From positions 4,301,653-4,365,652 of the forward strand of contig WNKI01000002.1 of assembly GCA_015350385.1 (NCBI GenBank): DNA of 64,000 nt, given 5' to 3'. This DNA comes from Aculops lycopersici (lineage: Eukaryota; Arthropoda; Arachnida; Trombidiformes; Eriophyidae). Numbering within the stretch: position 1 is the stretch's first letter; every line of letters starts with the position of its first letter. The translations under genes and the position numbers were made by a program. Positions 31,717 through 44,366 of the stretch are shown here, one piece after another. The notes beneath the pieces were generated by a model that saw only the letters and a program-made list of their open reading frames with translations, made no database searches and was not told where the DNA came from.

Positions 31717-31724
31717 TGACGTCA
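31717..31724. promoter_or_regulatory. Perfect CRE (TGACGTCA) upstream of the pseudokinase gene
   Basis: This exact palindrome is about 190 bp upstream of the minus-strand ATG at 31525, a promoter-proximal position. It is the second copy of a pair spaced 200 bp apart. Confidence 0.4.
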
Positions 31725-32099
31725 GAATGGATCCTAAGATCACCTAACTTCGACTACCACTATCGCTTTCACCGTATGATTCCAATTTAGAAGAAGATTT
31801 TTCCCTCTTTTCCCACAACGCACTAATTTTCCATCTTTTTAGTGTATGGATTCGGGCTAGATTATCACACCCACTGGTTGTGCGGTGACCCAATGCAACA
31901 AAAGTGATCTCGAATTGTCTTCGCGATCAAGAAAAAAAGCGCCAAACTCTGAACCAAAGTGACCAGCCCCTTCACTCGATCCCGCGCTATCTAACCATTT
32001 TTTCCATAGAGATTACGCGTCGTTCATGCGCAAATGAGTGTGTACCCCGAAAACATGCCTGTTTTCTACTTTTGATTTTGAATCACACGTTACCACCTG

Positions 32100-32127
32100 T
32101 CTAGACTCTAGACTCTAGAGTCTAGAC
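32100..32127. repeat. Four tandem TCTAGAC heptamers forming a 20-bp perfect palindrome
   Basis: Units TCTAGAC, TCTAGAC, TCTAGAG, TCTAGAC follow each other directly. The single G substitution in the third unit makes 32107-32126 a perfect 20-bp palindrome centred on TCTAGA. Confidence 0.85.
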
Positions 32128-33288
32128 GTCCATTCACTCTATTTCATGCTGACTTGTCGTGGATCTGGCGAGTTGGCTGGCCGCTGCTAGTCCTAACAAT
32201 CGCGTAACTATTATCAGTTTCAGATAGATCTACTGCTACAAAAATCTGCAGTTCTGGAATGGGAGAGTAGCTTATGTTTCCCATGCAATTTTTGCCGAGA
32301 GTGACGCAAATATTGAGATGAGCTGTAGACGTTGGACCAACGACAGCTGAACCGGTAGTGTACATTTTACGTATATTGCGTCACAGTGGTTTATAGAGCA
32401 AACAAGGCGCTGGCAACAAGGCGATCGCAAAAACCAGAAGAGACTATCACCAGACGCGTCGCTTTGGTCTAGTTCATCCGACAGAGTGTAAGGCAAACTT
32501 GTCTGTAGTTTGTTTAGCCAGATCTCTTGGATCAGGTGGCCGAGGATCAGATTCGATCTTGCGACACTTGATGGCGCTATTAGACGTCGCAGCAAACAAT
32601 GCCATCCAATACGGTAAGACATCGACTTGCGCAACACTGAGGTGACGCCGTTCATCTGCCGCCGCATTACTCCATGCGCCGACCACTTGTTGCCGCAAAT
32701 TGGAGGCGGAGTTTCTCGTTTCTTCAAGAGCAACAGCATCACCTGGCCTTCCTTGTTTCGCTTACAAACTGGACTTTCTGCCATGAGGAACAACAACAAC
32801 AACAAGAGTCGACTACTACTCTTTCCTCTTCGTATTGCCGGCAAAGGAGCTCCCAAAAGCCAGCAAGCCACTTGATGCTTTCGTGAGTGCGGACCTTGAA
32901 TTTAGAGCCAACCATCAACTGTTGCTGATATTGCAAAACGAAGAGTCATGACTCACGAGAGTGCAAAGTTTCCTCCGAGAGTCATCCGAGACTCGTGATT
33001 ATATCACAATTGCTGTTTTTACTGTCTCTTTGTGAGCGAAACATTGGTGATTTTGTTGTAGTTTTCATCGTCGTCGTTTTCCTCTTGTATTGGAGTGGAT
33101 AAAATTGATAAATGCTCGGCGGCTCAGTCGGTGTTTAGCGATTCAAGAATTGGAATATAAAATTCTCAAAATAATCAGTCAAGTTTTGCACACTAAGCTA
33201 TCCAGTTGTTTGCAATTTGTGAAAGATTACACGTAAAAAGTAAAGCGGAAGTCGGCGGTGAAGTCCAATCAAACCTCAAGCTAAAACT

Positions 33289-33739
33289 ATGGCACCCACA
33301 AGGGGGAGCTCTGTCATCTTTAGGATTATGATATTACCAAAGTTCGTGTTGCTAATCAACCTCTTAGAGCTTATGAATGCATCAATGATTCATCAAACTA
33401 ATCAACCAAGAGCCTCAAATTCAAGTGCAATCAACTCGAATGTACCTCAAGCTCAAGCAAACAACAATGGGTGCCAAAATGGTCTGCTCACCTTTGAGCT
33501 GGCCACTGGGTTCATCTACAAACCTTTGTCGGAGGAAACGTTAGCCATGATGCCAAGCACTTTGCAGTTAACCGATTGTCTCGACTACTGTCTGCGCAAT
33601 ACTTCCTGTTTGGCAATCAACTTTGAAATGGGTCTTTGCGTGTTGCTATCCACATCGGCTAGGCAAAATCCAAACAACTTGTACTCATCGCAGTTTCCGG
33701 TATTCACAATATATGCCGAAAAGAAGTGTCTGCTGGCAG
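33289..33739 (+). CDS. PAN/ZP apical matrix protein, exon 1 (signal peptide and first PAN domain)
   Basis: The ATG at 33289 starts 150 codons plus one base, ending at donor G|GTAAGT (intron from 33740). There is a hydrophobic signal sequence (about residues 12-32; LPKFVLLINLLEL), an Asn/Gln linker, then a first PAN/Apple domain (about 62-148) with paired cysteines (CLDYCLRNTSCLAINFEMGLC). Phase 1 matches exon 2 exactly. It belongs with 37378-39222 and 41329-44366 to a 1,777-residue protein of the insect PAN+ZP family (nompA, neyo, nyobe, morpheyus, trynity), which shape apical extracellular matrix and cuticle. Confidence 0.85.
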
Positions 33740-36700
33740 GTAAGTTTCTTTTTCAGATGTTTGATCTCGTTTTCCAATTCCTTATCTCTCGAATGAGATT
33801 CGAGACACGAGAGTGGAGCAATTTTTAGTTTCTACTAAAAATATAAGTAGTAGTAGCACAAACGAGAGATTCTAGATTTCGATTATTTCAATGTCAATGT
33901 CAACTCGCCTCAGTACTATTTGCCGCTGAGAGTCTTGCATGCCATCAGATGGTTGTCATAAATGCAACTTGAAAGCGAGAGATGAAATTTGCATCCATAG
34001 GAACAGCAGCTTGAAACTGATATGGAGGCTGACAGGTGGTACAGCCAGCGCCAAGAATCCCCCCCCCCCGCCCGTCAGCGACCACCACTTGTTGCTGTCA
34101 GTCTTACCGACATGCCGCTTGCTGCTAACAGAATGCTAGCCGCTCGATTGTTTGACGGTGGTCGTCTGGAGTCTCGGTGGTAAAAAAGCTGGTTAGATAC
34201 GGGGCACATGTTAGACAACCTGTTGACTAGTGGCCTCCATTAGAGGTTGGTCAGTCGCTGTTGTTGTTTCTGTTGTTTTGCAGTTTGGAATTGGCGGCGT
34301 AAATCATCGTTAAGACATCATCCAACTCTTTTGAGTGCTCCTGTGAGCGAGAAGAATTCTTTATAATTTTATATGCGATACTAGGTAGGCAGGCAGATAG
34401 GTAGCTGGACATTGGACTAACTTACAAGATTTTATTACCTTGGCTGTGATGCTTCGAAGGGCTCGATTCGGTTTTCCTAAGATTACAACAACGAGGAAAT
34501 AATGCGGTTGCCAAATCTATTGTTGTTGTTCCTGTTGTACTTGATAGATAATTGCACCACTCTTGGCCAGCTAAACATGGCGCACGAACAAGCTAAACAA
34601 TTAACGGTCAAGAATCGACAACTTTGCCTGAGCCGTAAAAAACCTCGGCTAATCTCTAATATGGCATCGTTTTGCTTATCCCTCCTTGAGTCAAATCTGA
34701 GCTACATCAAGCTATTGTTTACATTTGAGGTATAGAAGATTTCGAAATAATTTCAAGGTCGCCCATCGACGACCAATAAAATTGTCTAAGCACGACGCAA
34801 AGGATTTCGCGCTTCATTGATTGGCATGGTCAATCCTGAATCGGTCCCTAGCTTATTATATGGATATATGTATATATTCCACGATGCCATCGAGGCTAGC
34901 TCATATGACAACAAGGGACTCTTGGTCATGATTCTACTGAATAAACTCAAGCTCAAAGCACCAATCTGCATTGAAGGAGTTTATCGGCTTTCGAAGCCAC
35001 GGATGGAAAGACACAACAAACGTTTGGGAAGTTAAACCATGACGTAATCATCATTTGCTGGTGTTAAATCAAGTGCTACTCGTACATGTCTTTGTTGTCA
35101 CTTGGTTGCTGCGTCCATATCCATCTTAAGAGTTTACCTTTTCCCCAATCAACTTGTTTGTCGCCAATCGCGCACTAGTTTTGTTGCTCACTCACTCACT
35201 CGCTCCTCAAACCACCTTTCCAGTAAGCTTGCCATCGTGGCATCCCAGCGTTCGAATTGCGCGATCACTCACTAAACAGTTAGCATCCACATGTTGCCGA
35301 GATGCTCGGAGTCGTGTGTATGCGCGGCATGCAATGACTTTTGATTCATTGCCTCTGTTGCTTAATAGTACCTGTTGCTTGTCTCGCACCGATGAATAAA
35401 CGTTTACCTACGAAAACCAAAACCACCACATAGTAAGCGAAAAAAGCTTAGTGCTGGAAGACAAACGACAAGTGGCTGCCGTCCTCGCTGGACTCGAGGT
35501 GATTGCTTCTTTCGGCGGCGGAGAAAGAGAAGAAGGGTAGAGTGTATCCCAAGTTGCTTTGATTTTTCGTCATCATTGACAATCGCTGTTTCCAGAGCCG
35601 CTGCAGTTGCCGCTTCATGTTTGTCCCCCCCTCCCTCTCTCTCTCTCTCTCGGTGGCCGCGGTGGTGGTCGTCGTGGTTGTGGTAGTGACACCGATGCTG
35701 ACGATCGAAACTCTAACTCCAACTTTGACAACACGACAGTCATTGTCTTTGCGACGAATGAAGCTTGAGGTTGGACTCCGCAACAGCAACAAGTGGAATC
35801 CGAGCGCTCGGAAGCTGATTTTACAAGGCGTTTTACAAGTAACCACTGTCCATATTCCACACCTGCAATAGTGGTCACATCCAAAGCTCAGGACCCGTGA
35901 TTTCAGGGAAGGCGCTCAATCTGCTCAAAGTAGTTGATGGCTCTCCACTCTTTCTCTCTCTAATCGAGATCTTGTTCCTTCTCTTAATTGGACTTTTTCC
36001 TCCCATTGAATTTGATTGGCTTAGTGAGCAAGAGTGAGATAAAGCAACGTGTCCAGCTAGTTATTCTATTTGACACACTTATCTAGATCTTTTCTCAGAT
36101 TCGCAACGGAAATCTTCCGATGGCGCGCTAATCTTTCGACTTAACGACGGCTCTATTAGTCTATTCTCTCCTAATTGGCTCAAATCAGATGGTTCAAGTT
36201 GAAGCGGTGCTTTCTGGTTATCTTTGATCTTTTGCTGACGTGATTTATGCGCGATGGTTGCCAGCTCTACGCTGAGCTAGTCGTTGTTAACAAGTTGCTA
36301 TTAATAGCAACCAAGCCGACGACAGCTACCAAAAACATCTTGTTTTCAGTCTAGCTTCCGTGGTTACGCTCCAAGAAGACAAAGCTGCAGTCTCCTCTTA
36401 ATGGCAGGGAACAAGCAGGACGCTTTAACTTGAGGGGATTATGCTAATGGCCATCATACCACATCCGCCGCTTGTTGTGCCTGTACCCACCTGTTGAGCG
36501 ATGACTCCCGTGGCGTGTCATCCTTTTCATCGTTTCGTTTTCGTTGTGTGTCGGCTAGCTTAATAGTTGGATTCTCTCAGCAAGATTTAAGGTGACCTTA
36601 GAGTTTGGCGAGTCTCTTTAAGTTTGGCGAAGACGAAGAGCCGACAACAAATGCAAGAAGATGGTGGAAAAAAGGAAGCAAGAAACTCTCTCACCACTGC

Positions 36701-37377
36701 AGACTACAACTACGATAAAGTGCGGAGAACCTGCAATAGAGTCCTTTCTTGATGGTTCTTGTCCAAGTGTGTCAACCATTAGCGGACTGAGCGTCCAGGT
36801 TAGCGGCAAACTAATCCAGGCTATCACCAGAAGGCCACCCACTTGTTGAGTTACTCAACATTGTCCATGAGCCCAAGAGATACACAATTGACGCTTTAAG
36901 ATGAAGACTGGCAACCGCAAATCTTTATATCAATCTACTGCGCTGCGTTCAGTGCACAATATAAATTCGTGTGAATCTTGATGAACATGATGATGATGAT
37001 GATCTCACTTGACACATTAAAACGGAATCCAATACTAATTCTTCTGAGCCAAATAGTCTGTACCAGTTCCCAGCTAACAAGTGTTGAATTAAAAGCAGAC
37101 AGTTTGGCACCCTGAACCGTAATTAAATATTTGGAACACATCAGCGCTACTCCCTATTTAAGTTCCACGATTGCAATTCAAGTAACACTTTTGCAACATT
37201 GCGGAACATCCAACACGGTTGCAAGTTTCCTTCTAGCTACCTGTTTGTGCATTAAATTCTTCCTTATCCTCATTTTGTCCTCGGACTTATCCTTCCGGTT
37301 ATTGTTGTCAAATAACCCCATGCTAACCTCTAAAATCGTGCATAAATTTCTCCTCAACTTCCTCAACACTACCTCAG
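33740..37377 (+). other. Intron 1 of the PAN/ZP gene (3,638 bp)
   Basis: Donor GTAAGT at 33740 and acceptor CTCAG ending at 37377; joining gives a Gly codon (G|GT) and keeps frame. The intron is large and holds several CAACAGGT/CAACAAGTGG motifs (near 34087, 34216, 35370, 35791, 36488, 36840). An ORF at 34502-34735 starting MRLPNLLLLFLLYL is hydrophobic but otherwise featureless. Confidence 0.75.
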
Positions 37378-39222
37378 GTGACCCTCAAGCCTCGCGACAG
37401 CGTCGCAAGTGTCAACGAGCTTGGACATTTGAGCGGGTTGCCGGCTACGAAATGAAAACTAAACCGCGGCGAAGACTCAAGTTAGCCACGAAGGAGCTTT
37501 GCATGGAACATTGTTTGTTAGAAAGGGAGTTCGAATGTCGATCTGCAAATTGGTATCGGCAAACCGGCGAGTGCACACTTAGTGACCAGGATCGCCACTC
37601 GGTCAGTCAATCGGAGGCAGGCGACCAAAAGATTAAAACCTCGGCGTTGCACAACTTTTATGGGCCGGGCAATGTGACAAATATGATTTCCAGTGGCGGG
37701 GCTAATAATTTAAATCTTAATTTAGGTTCAGATTCAAATAAAGCCCAAAATGGAGGCAACAACAATAATAATAACAAAGTCACGCCTGTTTCTAGCTCAA
37801 GTTTATATGAGAATTACTATGCTAATCTCGCTGCACTTGGCGAACGAGTTACAGGGGCCTCAGTTGCAGGACCAGAGCAACACCAGCAGCGGCAACAGGA
37901 TGATGTTACGGCTTCGCTGGCCACCAACGGCGCCAGCGATGGGGGAATCGAAGACAAAAATAGGCGCCGTATCCTGACGAGAAGATCGTCTCAGTTTATT
38001 ACATCCAAACCATCGCAAGATCGTCGGGTAAATGATGTTACCACCACTAATAGCAAGTATCGAAAGGTGAGGCAATTATATGATGAGTTGAATCACCGCC
38101 ACAACTATTTACTAAAGAGACAGCAGAATTTGAACAGTGTTGAAAATCAGCAATCAGGTAACTCTATGCTGTTGTCGCAAGATGACAGCCTAGCGCAATC
38201 GTCGTCATCGTCCTCGATGATTAGAAACAATCCGGATGGCAACTCTTGGCTGCAAAGTAATCAAGTGCAACCACCAAATCAATATATTGACATTTCAGGT
38301 GGCGGAAATCAGCAGTATCAACCAATAATCAGTGATTCACCTGTTGATTATTTGGAGAACAATTGCATCTTTGAACCAAACAAACTTTGTGAGTTTCGCA
38401 AAATCCAAAATAGAATATTGAAAACTGTGGACTCAATTTATCAGGACGTCAATAGTGTCGACGAATGCAAGCAAAAGTGTCTCAATGCTCCCTATAGATG
38501 TTATTCATTTGACTATGGCGACACCTCGGAGCGAGTTTGTCGCACCAGCCACCTGGACCAAGCCTCGCTCTTGGCCGTCAAGGAGCCCTACTTGGAGGTG
38601 GTGGGCGCCATCACCTACGAGCTTGCTTCGTGTTTTAACGTAACCATTCAGTGCAAAGCAAAGGAAATGGTGGCCACCGTTAGTTCGAGCAAAATGTTTA
38701 AAGGTAAAATCTATGCTAAAACGAGGCCATCTAGCTGCGTGAACGATGTTGGCGAGAGTCTCAAATTTGAGCTTAGCATGAAGTATCACGACGAGGCTTG
38801 TAATGTACGCGCCTCGTCCAATAGTCAGCAAGGAGTATTCAGCAACGACATTGTGATCCAACATCACGATCGCATTGTAACCACACAGGACGTTGGCTTA
38901 AGTGTTTACTGCCAATACGATCTAGGCAACCGAAGCATCACAAACAACGTGGATTTGGCCATAGAGAAGCTAGATGGACCAGCTGAGGGCAAGCAGCAAC
39001 AAATGTCGTCGCCAAATTTCACCAATTCAACAAGTGGTCGGCAGCCAGCAAGTGGCTCGCAAACCTCCTCGGCATCGCCGCTTATGATAACTGGTCTTGC
39101 GACCACTGTTGTTCGATCTCCGAATGTAACGATGCGAATCACAAACATGAACGGCCAACCTGTTACCAGTGCCACGGTCGGCGACCGTCTGGCGCTTTTA
39201 TTTGAAGTGAAGGAGAAAACAA
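37378..39222 (+). CDS. PAN/ZP apical matrix protein, exon 2 (PAN domains and ZP-N)
   Basis: It encodes residues 151-765. A second PAN domain (CQRAWTFERVAGYEM..., about 162-245) is followed by a long Asn/Gln/Ser linker (about 250-475), a third PAN domain (about 480-565; CIFEPNKLCEF...CKQKCLNAPYRCYSF), then the ZP-N subdomain starting CFNVTIQC (about 569), with KMFKGKIYAK, NDIVIQHHD and VYCQYDL, typical of this family. It ends at phase 1 donor A|GTAAGT (intron from 39223). The segment APNVTMRI-type motif (SPNVTMRITNMNG) precedes the ZP-C subdomain. Confidence 0.9.
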
Positions 39223-41328
39223 GTAAGTAGCCAATCATTAATCGCCACCAGATTGATTATCTTTCTTCCTAGAGAGTATCAAGTTAAAAGCTAAAAGATG
39301 AGAGATCAGGATGACGACGACGACGACGATGATGATAGCGATAGTTTCTTCACCTGTTGCTTCTTTGTCGAGCCAGCGAGTTATATTGTTTCTATTTCGA
39401 TAACTCCGAGGAGATGAATGGAAGCACACGAGCCGGCAACTATGAGGTGGATGACGGGCGACAGAAGTCAAACAAAAGACTGCGACAGACACGAGCAACT
39501 AGTGGCCACGTCGAGCAATCGAGAACAGGTTGCTATGTAATGAGAGCAGCGCACGGACATACCTGCAGGTCAGTTGTAATCTGTTTGCGTACATTAGTTG
39601 CTCTATCGATTCCAAGGGCGGGATGCCGCGCAGTTCGGTCGATTAGATTTGGCGTCGCCATGGTGGCCAACGTTTTAGCCGCCCACCTCACTGAACGTTT
39701 ATTTGTCTGGTTCGTCCGTCTCTCAAGCAGTCTATTTGTTGTCATCGGCTTTTGATCGTCTCTCAGGATAGGAATGGACAGTCGAGGGGAATGAGATATA
39801 AAAGATAGATCAGCACAAATGGCTCAGATGGAGGGATGTTGCGGTGAATCTCTTACTCTTTGTTGTATCGGCTTCGACGGAATCCGCGGCGGCGCGCGTT
39901 CCCTCGACCATGTTATGCGACACAACAAGTGGGCTCACCAGTTGTCCCTGCAGCAAGCAAGCAAGCAGAGACAAAGCCCATGGTGGTGACATCTACTCAG
40001 CCATGAACCCAAAGTTGTCGTCGTGTCCGCTTCCAGTACAATCTCGGCTGCACAAACTGCTGTCCTTTTACTGGTTCAATGGGCAAGCGCAAAAAGCACA
40101 TCCATCCCTGAGATGGATGTTACCTGTTCGTCGGTCTTCTTGGTAGGCGACGTCGGCGGCGACAGCGGACGAGTCGCTCAGGATCAATTTTTGCGGATTC
40201 AATTGATCGTAAGCGACCTCGTTGCATTAGATCACTGCGACCTCCCCGATCCTCAATGGACTCATTGAGGAAACTTTGGCTCGAAACTTTGTTGTAATTT
40301 AGTAGGCTCAACTTCAGTAACAGACGATTCCAACTCGCATAATCGACCATCTTATGCTTGTCTCGAACTGATCGACGCTTACAAGCTTCCTGTAGATTTG
40401 CTAAGCATGAATCTCAAACATTTACCTTGAGATCCAACACCACTACCTGTTGCATGGAATCCCAACCTTTCGTCATCTCGATCATGAGCTAGCCATTGAG
40501 CGAGCAAAACTGTCCGGCTAATCGCTGACTGCGCTCGCCCCGTTAGCTTGCCACCGCAAACGACCACGATAATAGCAACAACAATAACAATGGTCAGTCT
40601 CCTCGAGCCAACATCAGGGCGTCAAATTGAATTAATGGTTGCGAATATGGCCCGAGGACAGCAAGCCAGCAATCATCTTCGCGTTGTAATGGTAGTGGTG
40701 GCGGTAAATGTGTTTGTTGTCGTTGTTGTTTGTAGTGTGAGAGTTGCTTGCGTCATTTGGGAGAAAATTCAAGGTAATCTTTGACGTCCTCACTTGTCGG
40801 AATTCTTTTATGGACTTGACGAGAGGAAGATTTTTGTGTCGAGCTTTCTGCCAACAGTCTTCGCTTGTTCCGATTTGATTTATTTCTCGGTGGTGGCCGA
40901 GGAAACAGGAAACAGGAACACCGTTTTATTGCGGTCGTTTCGCGCACGATTATTATCCCACCTGTTGGTCGATTGACGCTCCTGGGTGCGGAAATCCCAT
41001 TTTTATATTCTTTTCGCAAGTAAAACAAACTTTGCTCACGACTAATTCGATTCTTTCAATCTCGGCGCCAACCAATTACTTGAGTTAGCGCCTAGATCTC
41101 GGCGAAACCAACGAGTGCCTCTACCGTTGTTATCATCTCTATTGTTATTTTTGCTTAAGATTGCTTCAAATTCACGCATCAAAGCTCGAGACTTTACCTT
41201 TGGATTGTAATAGCGGGCTTGGATCTAAGCACCGAAGATAGCACACTAACACATTGACACATTTTCTCCATCCCATTCACCTCTCAATCATGAATCACTA
41301 CCTCGTGAAACAACTCGAATTTCAACAG
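39223..41328 (+). other. Intron 2 of the PAN/ZP gene (2,106 bp)
   Basis: Donor GTAAGT at 39223 and acceptor TTTCAACAG ending at 41328. Joining gives AGT (Ser) and restores the canonical SPFGIFVRE...VAMDG ZP sequence, which confirms the junction. The acceptor AG is itself part of a CAACAG|GT motif copy. The intron contains only overlapping low-quality open frames. Confidence 0.8.
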
Positions 41329-44300
41329 GTCCCTTTGGTATTTTTGTACGTGAAATTGTGGCCATGGACGGAAGACAGGTGATGCAAAATTTGCAGGCTG
41401 CAGTGCAAGCGGGTGGTAAGCAGCCGGCAGCCTATCATTACGCATCGGCAACGGGTCTTGGTAACAATGGTACGGTGCAGCCTTTGCAACTGAACGAGCA
41501 GTCAATTGATTACATGATACAAACAAATTCAATGGCCAACTCGGTGCAATTCATCGACTCCGACGGATGTCCCACTGACGCCAACATTATGGGACCTCTG
41601 ATTAAGATGGACCCGAATGGTCACAGAATCTTGGCCCCATTTGATGCATTCAAGTTTCCCACTTCGGATATGGTCTTCTTCCGCGCCATAGTCACTAGTT
41701 GCCTGGCCGAGTGTGCGCCGGTTGTTTGTTCACCCGCAATGGGCGGCTCGAATCTACCTGATCTTGATGTTAGCATTAACCACCTGTTGGACAGTCAGTC
41801 CACAGTGATGCCAATGACCACTGCACCGCCGCCGCCACCAACTACAGTGCATCCGGCGGACTCGACCCCGAAATCGCCGACCTACCTACAGCATAATTTA
41901 ATGGACTTGGCATCCAGAACAACGGCACAGAATTCGCAGGTTACACAAGCACAAAGGCAACCAGGTAATCAGCAAATCATGCAAATAATGGCGACAAATC
42001 CAACCTCACTGCCCACAAGCGCAAGGTATCAGCCGCTAATGACCACAACAACAACCATGTCTAGCCCAATGCAGAACAACAACAATAACTACGAGCAATT
42101 TGAAAGGATGGCCAGCACACCCTCAAATACGAACCAAATGTCTTACTCAACTTCCTCTTCCTCCTCCTCATCCCCAACCTCAACGATTGGAACGTCTGCA
42201 ACAGTAACAACTTCGGCCCCAATGATGACAACGCAGTCGATGTTGCAAACAGGACAAGATACAAATCGTCTGGATTTAGAGCGAAGAAGAACAACTCTAT
42301 TACCTGCTCAAGAGGATCAAACGGATGCGCTGACCACAATACCTGGCTTTGGAGATTCGAGCGAATCATCATTATTGTCAGCTTCTTCGAGCCAGTGGGG
42401 CAACCAAAATGTAACGAACAATCACAATCTTGGCCGAGCACCTGCCAAGTTGACAAGTACAACCTCGTCGCCACAACCAGTGTCGCAATTTGCTAGCTTG
42501 AACAATCTGAGCGAGCAGCAAAAGTTGCAAATAGTTCAATTGTTTGAGACTAGACTTAAGCAACAGATTCCGGATTCAGCAGCGACCGGAAACGGAAATA
42601 CACAAAGCAACAACATCTCAAATATCTCGGACTTGGCGGACTTATATAATGGCTTTTTAGCAACTTTAATGCTTAAAAATAGTCTAGCACAAAGCGGCGA
42701 TAATAGAACGAGCGGAAATCTAATGGTGTCACCGGATTTAGACTCGATGGGAAATAATTACAAGCGCAACAGCAACGAGAATGCAAATTACCTATTGAAT
42801 GAAGAGCAACTTCAAATGGCTAACTCGAACCATCTTCCAGATTTAGCTACTAATTCAGGTAGCCAATTGCCAGCATCACCATCAACAGGTGGCAGCGATT
42901 TTGATCGAATGCTTAGCCAGTTGACATATGAGATAACCAACAATGAGAGCAAGGAAAAGATTGGCAGTAACAATGGATCTTATATCAATGGCTTGAATAA
43001 CTTCATCAATCTATTGAGCTTAGTATCATCGACTACCACTACCTCGACAACTGGCCAACCACCTGAGGCCGAGGATTTCTCCACGGAGATGAATACAAAT
43101 AGATTAACAAGTGACGAGGTAACACTAGCCTCGGCGACGTCGGATGGCGGCCAACAGGTGGTTGGCCAGCAGCAGCCGCCGCCAATGGATCTAATGGCCG
43201 CGAATAATAACTTGGACAGCAGCAACTCAAAGTTCTGGTCGAATGGGAAACAGAAATCGATTGGTTCAGAGGCTGGCTCGAGTAATTCTGTCAGCAGCGC
43301 TGGTATGGCTTCACATAACAACAAGGCAACAAGTGGAAAATTGCCGGAGAGCCAAGAAAAGTCGAGAAGGTTGCAGGAGCAACAGATGCAATTAAAGAAG
43401 CGGATATCGCACCAACAAGCAATGGCAAACGAGTACCTAGGACCCTACCAATCGATGGGCAAGCGAAGAAGGCGTCGCGAGGCGGATCGAGAGTTGGCCA
43501 ACGATTTAAATGGTTATGTTTATATGGAGCAACCTCTCGATGATCCAAGTACAATAAATGGGTCGATTAGAGATGGTGAGCATAGAAGATTTACCAGGGC
43601 AATTGTTGAGCTTTATCACACAAACTTAGATTTAGATTTGCATGGTCAACGTGTAAAGCGAAGTATTGCATCGAATCCTACCTACGATGTGGAGGAGCTA
43701 TTCGTACAGTCGATCAAGATCGTAGATCGGATGCACTTTGAAGACGAACAGCAGCAGCATCGGCGTCAGGATGGAAAGAAAACAAAGCTACCACAAGGGA
43801 AATCTACATCACAATTGAAAACCATCAAGAATGGCGAGCAGAATTTGCCGCTCACTTCCGGCTACCGACTTGCCAACTGGTCGAGCGCAGGATTGTTGAG
43901 TGTTCTCATTATGACCATGTCATTTATATTTGTCCAAATCTTCTTGGTGGCCATCTATCTTGTAAATTGGTCGCGACGAAGGAGACAAGGAATTGGCGGT
44001 ACAAGGAAGAGCTTAAACTCTCAACAAAACAACCCTCTCAAAATCAATAGATCTCAACCCTTACCTTTTTCACAAGACCAATTGATGCTGTCGAGCCCAT
44101 CGATTGTCTCAACAAGCCACCTGAACTCGTGGAGACAATCGACTTTAGCAAGTGCCCAGTTGTCTGATAATTATCATCAATCCCCAGGTCAAGGCGCTAG
44201 ATTGGAGGACTTTCAAGGAATCAATCAACATAATAATTTGGCACAGCATTACAAGAGTGCGGAGGAACAACAAGTGGCCAATAACTTGAACTTAGAGTAT

Positions 44301-44366
44301 TATTACACCCTAAACTCTGTGCTCGATCAAAATTACATTAGATTCGCCCAAGACGAGCATCGATGA
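41329..44366 (+). CDS. PAN/ZP apical matrix protein, exon 3 (ZP-C, low-complexity linker, furin sites, TM)
   Basis: It encodes residues 766-1777. It opens with the conserved ZP-C start SPFGIFVREIVAMDG, then DSDGCPT, FDAFKFPTSD and CLAECAPVVC (to about 900). A very long Ser/Thr/Asn/Gln-rich linker (about 900-1470) is unusual for the family. Basic furin-type sites follow: KRRRRREA (about 1477) and RVKRS (about 1541), expected for ZP protein ectodomain release. A transmembrane helix (about 1618-1643; LLSVLIMTMSFIFVQIFLVAIYL) and a cytoplasmic tail of ~130 residues complete the protein. Its role is inferred from the family: secreted/apical matrix assembly, cuticle shaping. Confidence 0.9.

Larger units (their letters stand above)
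31526..33288. other. Divergent intergenic region between the pseudokinase and PAN/ZP genes
   Basis: It holds a CRE at 31717, a TCTAGAC repeat/palindrome at 32100-32127, CAACAAGTGG-type motif copies (one near 32680) and overlapping short frames at 32272-32875 with no domain. It presumably contains two divergent promoters. Confidence 0.4.

Noticed and set aside
34502..34735. Hydrophobic 77-codon frame (MRLPNLLLLFLLYL...)
   Set aside because: Inside intron 1 of the PAN/ZP gene; only the first 20 residues look like a signal and nothing follows.
42061..42474. 137-codon minus-strand frame
   Set aside because: Antisense to the Ser/Thr-rich linker of the PAN/ZP gene; no independent evidence.
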